The notes: generated from the sequence alone by a model not told the origin. A stretch of DNA of 18,537 nt from an uncultured Oscillospiraceae bacterium (GCA_900763705.1 CAAFLG010000069.1:1-18537); one strand, 5' to 3'. Shown: positions 6,967 through 15,267, numbered from the stretch's first letter. Numbers and translations are program-made.

Positions 6967-8611
6967 GTTTCGTTTCCTCCTTGAAATTTTTGATGATCGT
7001 ATGAATAAAGCCCTCTGCTGCGGCGGCCGCTTCTTCGGCCGTGGGCAGATCGTTCACAAATTCATAGTCGCAGCGCGCACGGAAGTACTCTGCGCTCTGC
7101 TGCGCGGCAACACGCGACCTTGCATAGTCCTCCGTGATGCCGTCGCGCGCCATGATGCGCCTGACGCGCACCTCTTCGGGTGCGGTAACGGCGACGGTCA
7201 CATCGCAGATCGCGCCAAGGCCACACTCGATGAGCTTGATGGCGTCAAGCCCGATGAGCTTTTTATCGCTTGCCGCCATGCGCCGGGCGCACTCGCGCGG
7301 GACGTGCGCGCGGACGATGGCATCCAGCGCCGCGAGCTTTTCCTTGTCATGGAAGACGACGAGCCCCATCGCGTGCACATCCACGCTGTCGTCCGCGCGG
7401 AAGATTGCGCCGCCGAAGGCTTCGCGCAGCGCTTTGCGCAGACTTTCGTCGCCCCCGAGCATTTCATGGTAGATCCTGTCGCAGTCGAGGATGCAGGCGC
7501 CCTCCCGCTCAAGTGCATGGAGAAGGCTCGTCTTCCCTGCGCCCGTGCAGCCGGTGATGCCGATGACCGTTTTCCCATCATCGGCCGCCTCCGTGTGGAA
7601 GCCGGCAGCCTTTTTGAGGCGATTTCCAATGGCAAGGCCAAGTCCTTTACTGTCCGGGCACTGCGCCCATATTTCGCCGACATTCGTCTCGTCGAACGTC
7701 CGCAGCGCGTCGAAGACGTGCTGCGCCTGCGCGCGTTTGTCGCCGCTCGCACCGAGGGGGTGAACGATGTGCCCCGCAAAGAGCGGCACGAACTCATCAA
7801 AGCAGATCACGCCCGCGTCCTCCGATGCGTGGGTCAGAAGATAGCGCGCACTCGCCTTCGCCCCGCCGGTAACGACCGTGACGGGGGCCTTGGGCGCGTA
7901 GTGGCGGTATTTCATGCCGGGGGCGCGCGGTTTTTCGCCCTCCCCCATCTTCTGCGTCACAGCCTTGTCGACCGTCACCTCACCCAGCGCGTCAATAAGG
8001 CTCTCCAGCGGCAGCCCGCCCGGGCGCAGCAGCTGCGGCGGCGTGACCGTGAGGTCGATGATGGTCGACTCGACGCCCACCTCGCAGGCGCCTCCGTCCA
8101 CGATGCCGTCGATCTTCCCCCACATATCCTCGCGCACATGCTCTGCCGTTGTGCAGCTTGGGCGGCCCGAGGTGTTGGCGCTCGGCGCGGCGACGGGCAC
8201 GCCCGCTTTTTCGATGATGGCGCGCGTCACCGCATGGTCGGGGCAGCGCATCCCGACGGTCTCAAGTCCGCCCGTCGTGCGCAGCGGCACGCAGGGCTTT
8301 TTCTTTAAGATCATCGTCAGTGGGCCGGGCCAGAAGCGCTCGGCCAGCTTGTAGGCCGCGTCCGGCACGTCCTCACAGTAGCGCGTAAGCCAGCTTGCAT
8401 CCGGAATGTGCAGGATGAGCGGGTTATCCTGCGGGCGGCCCTTAGCCTCGAAAATGTGCAGCACGGCGGTCTCGTCCAGGCCGTTCGCGCCGAGGCCATA
8501 CACCGTCTCCGTCGGGATGGCCAGAAGCCCCCCGCGGCGCAGGATATCCGCCGCCTGCGCGATACGCTCCGCGTCCTCCGCCGTGCGGAGGTCAAACCAT
8601 TTTGTTTCCAA
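6959..8611 (-). CDS. tsaC/coaE: Fusion of Sua5-type L-threonylcarbamoyl-AMP synthase and dephospho-CoA kinase
   Basis: One unbroken 550-codon frame holds two enzymes. Residues 1-337 are a full Sua5/TsaC2: the YrdC domain with PTETVYGLG (33-41), KGRPQDNPL (57-65), SANTSGRPS (144-152) and STIID (182-186), then the Sua5 domain with PGMKYRHYAP (231-240). This half makes threonylcarbamoyl-AMP for tRNA t6A37. After a linker of about 10 residues, 348-550 are a full CoaE: P-loop GCTGAGKT (354-361), DCD (376-378), LDAIKLIE (455-462) and RRIMARDGITEDYARSR (484-500). This half phosphorylates dephospho-CoA, the last step of CoA synthesis. The start is TTG at 8611 with a weak GAAGAGAG site, 16 bp after prfA. 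TTG is preferred because the family N terminus begins there. There is no in-frame start at the domain joint, so as sequenced CoaE can be made only as part of the fusion. Confidence 0.9.
   Translation of the reverse strand: METKWFDLRTAEDAERIAQAADILRRGGLLAIPTETVYGLGANGLDETAVLHIFEAKGRPQDNPLILHIPDASWLTRYCEDVPDAAYKLAERFWPGPLTMILKKKPCVPLRTTGGLETVGMRCPDHAVTRAIIEKAGVPVAAPSANTSGRPSCTTAEHVREDMWGKIDGIVDGGACEVGVESTIIDLTVTPPQLLRPGGLPLESLIDALGEVTVDKAVTQKMGEGEKPRAPGMKYRHYAPKAPVTVVTGGAKASARYLLTHASEDAGVICFDEFVPLFAGHIVHPLGASGDKRAQAQHVFDALRTFDETNVGEIWAQCPDSKGLGLAIGNRLKKAAGFHTEAADDGKTVIGITGCTGAGKTSLLHALEREGACILDCDRIYHEMLGGDESLRKALREAFGGAIFRADDSVDVHAMGLVVFHDKEKLAALDAIVRAHVPRECARRMAASDKKLIGLDAIKLIECGLGAICDVTVAVTAPEEVRVRRIMARDGITEDYARSRVAAQQSAEYFRARCDYEFVNDLPTAEEAAAAAEGFIHTIIKNFKEETKHE
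7576..7592 (-). promoter_or_regulatory. Out-of-frame ribosome site and ATG pair at the TsaC-CoaE joint
   Basis: On the minus strand GGAGG (7588-7592) is followed after 6 bases by ATGATG (7576-7581). Both ATGs are out of frame with the CoaE domain. The second ATG is one base short of the CoaE frame: one extra G in the GGG run at 7574-7576 would give Met-Gly-Lys-Thr-Val-Ile-Gly, a typical CoaE opening. It looks like the relic of a separate coaE start, or a sequencing indel. Confidence 0.45.
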
Positions 8612-8627
8612 TGCTCTCTCTTCTTTC

Positions 8628-9698
8628 TTAAGCTTCGGTGCTCTCGCGCAGCTTTTCCGCCTGCTCCTGCATCGTCAGCGCATCGATGATGGGGTCAAGG
8701 TCGCCGTTCATCACGGCGTCGATGTTGAAATTCTTGTTCTCGCCCGTCAGGCGGTGGTCAGTCACGCGGTTTTGCGGGAAATTATAGGTGCGGATGCGCT
8801 CGTTGCGCATGCCGCTGCCAACCTGCGCGCGGCGCTCGCTCGTGATCGCACCCTCCACGCGCTCGCGCTCGGCCTCGTAGAGCTTGCTCGCGAGCATCGC
8901 CATACACTTGGCGCGGTTCTGGAGCTGGGAGCGCTCCTCCTGACACGAAACGACGATGCCCGTCGGCTTGTGGATGAGGCGCACGGCAGAGCTCGTCTTG
9001 TTGACGTGCTGACCGCCCGCGCCGGAAGCGCGGTAGACTTGCATCTCGATGTCCTCGCTCCGGAGGTCGACGTCGACCTCCTCCATCTCCGGCAGCACGG
9101 CGACCGTCGCGGTCGAGGTGTGCACGCGCCCGCCGGACTCGGTTTCCGGCACGCGCTGGACGCGGTGGACGCCGGATTCAAACTTGAATCTTGAGTACGC
9201 CCCATCGCCGCTGACGATAAAGTCAGTTTCCTTTACACCGCCCAGCTCCGTGTCGTTGTAGTTCAAAAGCTCCACGCGGTACCCCCGCTTTTCCGCGTAC
9301 ATCGCATACATGCGGTAGAGGTCGGCGGCAAAAAGCGCGCTCTCCTCCCCGCCCACACCGCCGCGGATCTCGACGATGACGTTCTTGTCGTTGTTCGGGT
9401 CGCGCGGCAGGAGCAGCACGCGCAGCTCGTCAAAAAGGCGCTCTTTTTCCGCCTTGGCTGCGTTCAATTCCTCCTGCGCTATGTCCTTGAGCTCGGGATC
9501 GGATACAAGCTCCAGCGCCTGCACGATGTCGTCCTCGCACTTTAAGTACGCGCGGTACGCTGTGACCACGCCCTCAAGTTCCTTTTGCTCGCGCGTGAGC
9601 GCGCGCAGCTTTTTGGGATCTGCGTAGATCTCGGGGACTTCCAGAAGCTCCCCGACCTCGTCATAGCGGCGCGCAAGCTGTTTCAGCTTCTCCCACAT
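8628..9698 (-). CDS. prfA: Peptide chain release factor 1
   Basis: RF1 recognises UAA and UAG stop codons on the ribosome and triggers release of the finished protein. The 356 residues match the family length. The codon-reading tripeptide is PET at 184-186, the form seen in Bacillus-type RF1 in place of PAT, which separates it from RF2. The catalytic GGQ is at 228-230 within SGAGGQHVNKT. The ATG overlaps the flavodoxin stop by one base (TGATG), so translation is probably coupled; a GGAGG lies 10 bases upstream. The gene prmC, whose product methylates the GGQ glutamine and which often follows prfA in Firmicutes, is absent here. TsaC-CoaE follows instead. Confidence 0.98.
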   Translation of the reverse strand: MWEKLKQLARRYDEVGELLEVPEIYADPKKLRALTREQKELEGVVTAYRAYLKCEDDIVQALELVSDPELKDIAQEELNAAKAEKERLFDELRVLLLPRDPNNDKNVIVEIRGGVGGEESALFAADLYRMYAMYAEKRGYRVELLNYNDTELGGVKETDFIVSGDGAYSRFKFESGVHRVQRVPETESGGRVHTSTATVAVLPEMEEVDVDLRSEDIEMQVYRASGAGGQHVNKTSSAVRLIHKPTGIVVSCQEERSQLQNRAKCMAMLASKLYEAERERVEGAITSERRAQVGSGMRNERIRTYNFPQNRVTDHRLTGENKNFNIDAVMNGDLDPIIDALTMQEQAEKLRESTEA

Positions 9699-10195
9699 CA
9701 GGCCTTGTCCTCCGCAATGAAGTCAGAGCAGGCCTTGACGAACTGGTCTCGCCAGAAGTGGTAGCCCGCGGAATCGGGGCAGAGCGAGACCTCCGCCACA
9801 TGCTGCGTCTGCAAATAGAGGTCCATCTGGCGGAAGACGTCCTTATAGTCCTGCTCGCTCTTGTGCGTAATGACGTAGGCCGCGTTCTGGATCTCATAAC
9901 CGCGGCGCTTCAAAAAGCCGCGGATCACGCTCGAGCAGCGGCCCGCCCACACGGGCGTTCCCAGAATGACGAGCTTGTAGTCCGAAAGCGGCTTTTTGCA
10001 CTTAGGGCGCGAAACGGCGCTCGTGCGCTTGTGCATCGCGTCAAAGCAGCAGCGAAGATAGCCCAGCGTGCCGCTGCGATCGACCTTGTCGTGAATTTCA
10101 AGGCACTCGCATCCCAGGGCTTCGGCGATCTCCTTCATGGCTTTTTTCGTGTTTCCCGTGCGGGAATAGTAAAGGCATAAAATGTTATCGTTCAT
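9698..10195 (-). CDS. Flavodoxin family protein
   Basis: This 165-residue FMN-binding protein has the flavodoxin fold. The N-terminal LYYSRTGNTKK is the phosphate-binding loop for FMN, and GTPVWAGRCSSVIRGFL mid-protein is the second flavin loop. Such proteins carry electrons or act as small NAD(P)H-dependent reductases; the partner is unknown. Start choice: ATG at 10195 lies 2 bases after the stop of the upstream membrane-protein gene, has AGAGG upstream, and puts the FMN loop at the usual distance from the N terminus. A start 9 codons earlier would overlap the upstream gene. Its stop overlaps the prfA start by one base, placing it firmly in the operon. Confidence 0.88.
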   Translation of the reverse strand: MNDNILCLYYSRTGNTKKAMKEIAEALGCECLEIHDKVDRSGTLGYLRCCFDAMHKRTSAVSRPKCKKPLSDYKLVILGTPVWAGRCSSVIRGFLKRRGYEIQNAAYVITHKSEQDYKDVFRQMDLYLQTQHVAEVSLCPDSAGYHFWRDQFVKACSDFIAEDKA

Positions 10196-10197
10196 AC

Positions 10198-10956
10198 TCA
10201 GTTTCCTCTCAGCAGGAGCCAACCGGTGGCAAAGGCCTCCCGCACATAGTAGTTGAGCTGCAAGGCATCGTAATACGCGCTGCGCGGCAGCGTCGCCGCC
10301 ACGCCGCAGGCCGCATCTGTTCCGGCGATGCGCCCGGCGCGGTAGATATGATAGTCGTTTGTCACATAGGCAAACGTCCCCGTTGTATCAAGACCGTTTT
10401 CTGCCATGATCGCATAGCTGAAATCAAAGTTTTCCTGCGTGCTGGTGGATTTGTCCTCGCGGTAAATGCGGCTTTCGTCCACGCCGTGGGCGATGAGCCA
10501 ATCCGCCATGCAGTCGGCTTCGGAAATATCCTCTCCCGGCCCCTGTCCGCCCGAGCAGATGATGGGAAGATCCGGCTTGTCGGCAACGAAATCGAGCGCC
10601 GCGCGCAATCTTGACGAGAGCATCAGCGACGGTGTCGTGCCGTTCACACCCGCGCCTAAAATGACGACGCACTGTGCCTCCTCTGCGCGCGCATCAGTAT
10701 GCGCGCCGCGGATGACAAGAGATTCAAGGTAAGCGAACGCCGCAAGGCCGAGGCACACAAGCACGAGCAGGACGCGCCGGCTCCACTTCGCCCACGCGCG
10801 CTCTGAATACTGCGCAAGCAGCGCAAAGACGATCAAAAGCGCCGTCACACACCAAAAAAGCAGCCCCGCGAAGCGGATGCCGGGCACAGCCCGGCAAGTC
10901 GCGCCGAGCACGGCGCAGACCGCTGCCGCCGTCCACAGTCTTTTTTGTTTCTTCAT
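10198..10956 (-). CDS. YdcF/SanA/ElyC-type DUF218 membrane protein
   Basis: The 252-residue product has three N-terminal hydrophobic segments (about 8-25, 30-48 and 61-80) and then a DUF218 domain. Family marks in that domain are VVILGAGVNGTTPS, ICSGGQGPGEDISEA (about 133-147), EDKSTSTQEN and YVTNDYHIYRAGRIA. Proteins of this family are tied to envelope integrity (SanA in vancomycin resistance, ElyC in lipid-carrier metabolism in Enterobacteria). The exact reaction is unknown. The start has AAGGAG 6 bases upstream and lies 10 bp after the ABC-F stop. Its position in an operon with ddl and murF fits an envelope role, by inference only. Confidence 0.88.
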   Translation of the reverse strand: MKKQKRLWTAAAVCAVLGATCRAVPGIRFAGLLFWCVTALLIVFALLAQYSERAWAKWSRRVLLVLVCLGLAAFAYLESLVIRGAHTDARAEEAQCVVILGAGVNGTTPSLMLSSRLRAALDFVADKPDLPIICSGGQGPGEDISEADCMADWLIAHGVDESRIYREDKSTSTQENFDFSYAIMAENGLDTTGTFAYVTNDYHIYRAGRIAGTDAACGVAATLPRSAYYDALQLNYYVREAFATGWLLLRGN

Positions 10957-10966
10957 GGTGCGCTCC

Positions 10967-12868
10967 TTATTCGCCCGCCTGCTCGGCGAGGCTCTCCCAC
11001 TTTTCCATCAGCGCGCTGAGCTTCTGCTCGGCGGCTTCCTTCTCCTTATAAATTTCGCTGTAGCGCTCGTAGTCGCCGCCCGCCTCTTCGAGGCGCTGCT
11101 CGATCTCCGCGATGGCCGCTTCCTGCGCCGAAATTTCCTTTTCGCAGATGGTGAGCTGGCGCCGCGCCTGCTGCGCGGAGCGATTCGGCTTCGGTTTTTC
11201 TGTAACGGTCTTCTCCTTTACAGTCTTTAGCGTGTGGTCGATTTTGTTCTGTGCCTCCAGCGCCTTGACCTGCCGGTAGCGGGCAAAGCCCATCGGATAG
11301 TCCGTGATGACGCCGCCCTCCAGCTCCCACACGCGCGTTGCGAAGCGGTTGATGAAATAGCGGTCGTGGCTGACGAACAGGAGCGTCCCGTCGTAGCTCT
11401 CCACCGCCTCCTCGATCCACTCGCGCGAGGCGATATCGAGGTGGTTCGTCGGCTCGTCGAGGATGAGAAGATTCACTTCCTCATCCATGAGGATGCAGAG
11501 CTTCAACCGGCTCAGCTCGCCGCCCGAGAGCACGCTGACGCTCTTAAAAACGTCCTCGCCCGTGAAGTGGAACGCAGCCAAGCGGTCACGTGCGCTCTGC
11601 GGCGTGATGTTGCGCTTGGAGTAGAGCATCGTGTCGACTAAGTTCCGCTCCGGCACATCGAAGGTAACGATCTGCGGCAGGTACGCCGTCTTCACCGAGG
11701 GGCCGAACTTGATCTTGCCCTCGTCGGGATATTCCTCTTCCATCAGCATCTTGATGAGCGTCGACTTGCCCGTGCCGTTGTCGCCAATGAGCGCGATGCG
11801 CTCGCCGCCGCGCACCTGCAAGTCCACGTCGTGGAACAGCACGCGGTCGCCAAAGCTCTTTTTAAGCTTTTTGAGCGCAAACACCTCGTCGCCGTAGAAT
11901 TCCTGCGACTTGAACTGTACGTTCAGCGCCCTCTCCTTCGTGGGCTTGTCCGTCGTGCGCATACGCTCGATGCGCTTTTCCATCGACAGCGCGCGGCGGT
12001 AGGTCTTGTCCATGCCCTTGAAGGCGAACATGCGCAGCTGCTCGGCGCTCTTTTCGAGCTGAGCGATCTTGGCCTGTTCCTTTTCGTATTGGCGCATCCG
12101 CTCGAGATAGCGCCGCTCCTTTTCCACCGCGTAGAAGCTATAGTTGCCGCTGTAGAACTCCGCCTTGCCGTCGAGCACCTCGATGACGCGGGTGATGGTG
12201 CGATCCAAAAAGTAGCGGTCATGCGAAATGGCGACGACCGTGCCATTGAAGGTGGAAAGGTACTGCTCCAGCCACTCGATGGCGTGCAGGTCTAAGTGGT
12301 TCGTCGGCTCGTCGAGCAGCAGAATATCCGTATCCTCCAAAATGAGGCGGCCGAGGTTCACGCGCGTCTTTTCGCCGCCCGAGAGCGTATCGAACAGGCG
12401 CTCGCGCATCTCCGGCGGGATGGAAAGGCCGTTTGCAACCTTGTTGATGGGCGTTTCCGTGTCGTAGCCGCCAAGGCCCTCGAACTTGGCCGAAAGCTCG
12501 CCGTAGCGGCGCAACGTTTCCTCGCTCTCGTCGCCGTTCGCCATCTGCTGGGAGAGGGCGTTCATCTCGTCCTCCATCCTCTGCATGCGCGAAAACGCGC
12601 TCTTGAGCACATCCTCGACCGTGTAGCCCTCGGGATACACGGGGATCTGTGAGATGAGGCCCAGCCTGCGGCCCGAGGCGATGCTCACCTCGCCCGCGTC
12701 GTAGTCGATCTCCCCCGTCAGGATGCGGAAAAGCGTCGTCTTGCCCGCGCCGTTTTTGCCGAGAAGGCCCACGCGCTCGCCCGTGTCGATCTGAAAGGTG
12801 ATACCGTCCAGTATTTTCTTTTCGAGGTCAAAGGACTTGACGAGTCCCGTAACACTGATGTCGATCAT
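10967..12868 (-). CDS. ABC-F family ATPase (YdiF/Uup type)
   Basis: ABC-F proteins are soluble twin-ATPase factors that act on the ribosome and have no membrane domain. The 633 residues contain domain 1 (Walker A GKNGAGKT at 37-44, signature LSGGE at 162-166, Walker B LLLDEPTNHLD at 183-193), a charged linker of about 230-320, and domain 2 (Walker A GDNGTGKS at 362-369, LSGG at 447-450, Walker B LLILDEPTNHLD at 467-478). A C-terminal charged coiled coil of about 565-633 places it with YdiF/Uup rather than EttA. It probably has a housekeeping ribosome-rescue role; antibiotic resistance cannot be judged from this. The ATG overlaps the murF stop by 4 bases (ATGA), so translation is coupled. Confidence 0.95.
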   Translation of the reverse strand: MIDISVTGLVKSFDLEKKILDGITFQIDTGERVGLLGKNGAGKTTLFRILTGEIDYDAGEVSIASGRRLGLISQIPVYPEGYTVEDVLKSAFSRMQRMEDEMNALSQQMANGDESEETLRRYGELSAKFEGLGGYDTETPINKVANGLSIPPEMRERLFDTLSGGEKTRVNLGRLILEDTDILLLDEPTNHLDLHAIEWLEQYLSTFNGTVVAISHDRYFLDRTITRVIEVLDGKAEFYSGNYSFYAVEKERRYLERMRQYEKEQAKIAQLEKSAEQLRMFAFKGMDKTYRRALSMEKRIERMRTTDKPTKERALNVQFKSQEFYGDEVFALKKLKKSFGDRVLFHDVDLQVRGGERIALIGDNGTGKSTLIKMLMEEEYPDEGKIKFGPSVKTAYLPQIVTFDVPERNLVDTMLYSKRNITPQSARDRLAAFHFTGEDVFKSVSVLSGGELSRLKLCILMDEEVNLLILDEPTNHLDIASREWIEEAVESYDGTLLFVSHDRYFINRFATRVWELEGGVITDYPMGFARYRQVKALEAQNKIDHTLKTVKEKTVTEKPKPNRSAQQARRQLTICEKEISAQEAAIAEIEQRLEEAGGDYERYSEIYKEKEAAEQKLSALMEKWESLAEQAGE

Positions 12869-14214
12869 GCTTTGGTCAGTTCCTCTACGATCTTCTCAAA
12901 GTGCATGGAGTGCGAGGCCTTGACGAGCATCGCCGTCTCCGCCGTGAACGCCGCCTTGACGGCACCCATCGCCTCGTCCACGCTCCCGAACCACTGCGCA
13001 GAGGGGTTCCCTTCTGTAAAGTATTTTGCCCGTGCACCGATTGCGATCACCGTGTCGATGCCCAGTTCCTTCGTGAGCTCGCCGATCTCGCGGTGCGCGC
13101 TCTCGGTGAGGTCGCCAAGCTCGGCCATGTCGCCGATGACGGCGGCCTTTTTGCCGCCGCTCGCGCCCAATACGCGCAGCGACGCCGCCATCGACTGCGG
13201 GCCCGCGTTGTAACAGTCGTCGAGCAGGCGGCGATTTTCAGAAAGCGCGATGACGTGCATACGCGAACCCGCCGGCTCGTAGGATGCAACGCCGCGCTCG
13301 ATCTCTTCCTTCGTTTCGCCAAGATACTCGCCGATGGCCGCGGCCATCGCCGCGGAGTAGACCATGTGCTTTCCCGGCACGGGGATGGAGAGCGCGTAGC
13401 GCTCCTTTTCCGTCGTCACGGTGCAGCGGATGCCGTCGATGCCGAGGTCTTCGACCTCGCTCACGCGGACATCGCAGTGCTCGGACAGGCCGCAGCGCAG
13501 CGTTTTCTGCGGCAGAGAGACGGTATCGAGCAGCTCGTCATCGCCGTTTAAGACGGCGAGACCGTCCTTTTTAAGGTTTTCGAAGATCTCGCACTTGGCC
13601 TTCAGAATATTCTCGCGCGAGCCAAGATATTCAATGTGCATGTCGCCGACGTTCGTGATAACGGCGATGTCGGGCTTTACCATCTCGCCGAGGTAGCGGA
13701 TCTGCCCCGCGCGGTCCATGCCCGTTTCGATGACCGCCGATCGATGCTTGGAGGAAAGCCCCAGCAGCGTCTGCGGCGTGCCAATCTCGTTGTTGAAGTT
13801 CGCGGCGGTCTTGAGCGTGTTGAATTTCACACTCAGCACCGAGGCAATCATTTCCTTCGTCGTCGTCTTGCCGACGCTGCCCGTCACCTGCACAAAGGGG
13901 ATCGTGAACCGCGCGCGATACCATGCGGCAAGATCCTTGAGCGCAAGCAGTGTGTCGGCTACTTTGATGTAAAATTTCCCGGGCAGCAGCGCTTCGGGCA
14001 CACGCGCGCAGAGGCAGCCCTCCGCCCCCGCGGAGAGCGCCTTTTCGATGTAATCATGTCCATCAAAGCGCTCGCCGGCAAGCGGCAGGAACACCTCACC
14101 CGCCTTGACGGTGCGGCTGTCAGTGTTCACGCCGAAAATCTTCGCCGCCGCATCACCCTGCAAAAGCTCGCCGTCGGTCGCCGCGAGCAGCTCTTTTACC
14201 GTGATGGTCTCCAT
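12865..14214 (-). CDS. murF: UDP-N-acetylmuramoyl-tripeptide--D-alanyl-D-alanine ligase
   Basis: MurF adds the D-Ala-D-Ala dipeptide to the UDP-MurNAc-tripeptide, completing the cytoplasmic peptidoglycan precursor. All three Mur-ligase domains are present in 449 residues. These are the N-terminal substrate domain, the ATPase domain with TGSVGKTTTK (111-120), NFNNEIGTP and ETGM, followed by NVGDMHIEYLG, and the C-terminal domain with DDCYNAGPQSM and IGDMAELG. The ATG follows the ddl stop with no gap (TAAATG), and GAGG lies 7 bases upstream inside ddl. The pairing is functional: ddl makes the dipeptide that MurF uses. Confidence 0.97.
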   Translation of the reverse strand: METITVKELLAATDGELLQGDAAAKIFGVNTDSRTVKAGEVFLPLAGERFDGHDYIEKALSAGAEGCLCARVPEALLPGKFYIKVADTLLALKDLAAWYRARFTIPFVQVTGSVGKTTTKEMIASVLSVKFNTLKTAANFNNEIGTPQTLLGLSSKHRSAVIETGMDRAGQIRYLGEMVKPDIAVITNVGDMHIEYLGSRENILKAKCEIFENLKKDGLAVLNGDDELLDTVSLPQKTLRCGLSEHCDVRVSEVEDLGIDGIRCTVTTEKERYALSIPVPGKHMVYSAAMAAAIGEYLGETKEEIERGVASYEPAGSRMHVIALSENRRLLDDCYNAGPQSMAASLRVLGASGGKKAAVIGDMAELGDLTESAHREIGELTKELGIDTVIAIGARAKYFTEGNPSAQWFGSVDEAMGAVKAAFTAETAMLVKASHSMHFEKIVEELTKA

Positions 14215-15267
14215 TTACAGTCCTCTCTTCTGCTTCAGCGACTCTTCCACAATCTTCTCGCACAGCTCCTCGTAGCCGATGCCGATCGCCGCCGCCTCCT
14301 GCGGAAGGAGGCTCGTCTTCGTCATGCCGGGCAGGGTGTTGATCTCAAGGAAGTAGGGCGTGCCGTCGGGGGTAACGATGAAGTCCGCGCGGGAATAAAC
14401 GCTCAGGCCGATCAGACGATAGACCGTCTCGGTCGCGGTGCGCACGCGCATTTCCCAATCCTCGGGGATTGGCGAGGGGCAGATCTCCTCCGCCGCGCCC
14501 GCCTGATACTTGTTGGCATAGTCATAAAAGCCCGTCTTCGGAATGATCTCGATGGAGGGCAGCGCCTTGCCCGCGATGATGCCGACCTGGATCTCGCGGC
14601 CGGAGATGTACTGCTCGAGCACGACCTGCGCGCCGAATTGCAGGCACACTTCGAGCGCCGTCTTCAGCTCCGCGCCCGTGTGCGCGATGGAAACGCCGAC
14701 GGACGAACCGTTGGCCACGGGTTTAACGACGCAGGGAAGCTTTGTTTCGGAAACGAGCTTGCCGATCTCATCCGCCGTATAGCGCACCGTGCGCCACTGC
14801 GGCGTGATGACATATTCCGACACAAGACGCTTCGTCAGGTCTTTATCCATCGCAATGGCGCTCGATAAGTAGCCCGCACCCGTGTACGGGATGCCGAGCA
14901 GGTCGAACGCCGCCTGCACGCGGCCATCCTCACCGCAGGTGCCGTGCAGCGCCAGAAAGACGACGTCCGCCTTGGCGCACACATCGAGCACGCCGGGACC
15001 GAAAAGGCTCTTGCTCTGGTCCTTGCGGCTCGCGCGCACAGCGGCGAGGTCGGGCTCCGCCTCGGCGACGGAATAGTCGCCGCAGAAGCCGTCCGGCACG
15101 TCAAAAATGTCGTCAAGCTTGCCGTCATAGTCCTCAAGGCCCATGAACATATCGATCAGGACAGCCTGATGGCCGCGAGAACGCAGCGCGCGGCAGATCT
15201 TGTTGCCGCTCGAGAGCGAGACATTTCGCTCCATGCTCAGTCCGCCTGCTAAAACAACGATACGCAT
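14215..15267 (-). CDS. ddl: D-alanine--D-alanine ligase
   Basis: Ddl joins two D-alanines with ATP for peptidoglycan. The 350-residue ATP-grasp enzyme shows GGLSMERNVSLSSG (8-21, with Glu13 as the likely first D-Ala contact), ALHGTCGEDG (106-115), ANGSSVGVS (185-193), FYDYANKY (247-254) and LEINTLPGMT (307-316, metal site). The FYDY loop fits D-Ala-D-Ala rather than the D-Ala-D-Lac ligases of vancomycin resistance. ATG at 15267 is chosen because AAGGAGG lies 8 bases upstream and the sequence opens MRIVVLAGG as in the family; a start at 15321 would add 18 unrelated residues. It is the first gene of the long operon, preceded by a promoter at 15337-15365. Confidence 0.97.
   Translation of the reverse strand: MRIVVLAGGLSMERNVSLSSGNKICRALRSRGHQAVLIDMFMGLEDYDGKLDDIFDVPDGFCGDYSVAEAEPDLAAVRASRKDQSKSLFGPGVLDVCAKADVVFLALHGTCGEDGRVQAAFDLLGIPYTGAGYLSSAIAMDKDLTKRLVSEYVITPQWRTVRYTADEIGKLVSETKLPCVVKPVANGSSVGVSIAHTGAELKTALEVCLQFGAQVVLEQYISGREIQVGIIAGKALPSIEIIPKTGFYDYANKYQAGAAEEICPSPIPEDWEMRVRTATETVYRLIGLSVYSRADFIVTPDGTPYFLEINTLPGMTKTSLLPQEAAAIGIGYEELCEKIVEESLKQKRGL

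Noticed and set aside
5452..6984. 510-codon plus-strand frame opposite the M18 aminopeptidase, and a similar one at 6920-8308 opposite the fusion gene
   Set aside because: Both lie wholly antisense to genes with clear catalytic motifs. Their translations are Ala/Val/Arg/His-rich without domains, and they run across a terminator hairpin.
10967..12868. Antibiotic-resistance ABC-F protein
   Set aside because: Linker length and the C-terminal coiled coil look like housekeeping YdiF/Uup proteins, and the gene sits inside a core operon. Resistance cannot be claimed from sequence reading.
14215..15267. Vancomycin-resistance type D-Ala-D-Lac ligase
   Set aside because: The FYDYANKY loop and overall motifs fit ordinary D-Ala-D-Ala ligase, and no vanH, vanX or vanS/R genes are nearby.
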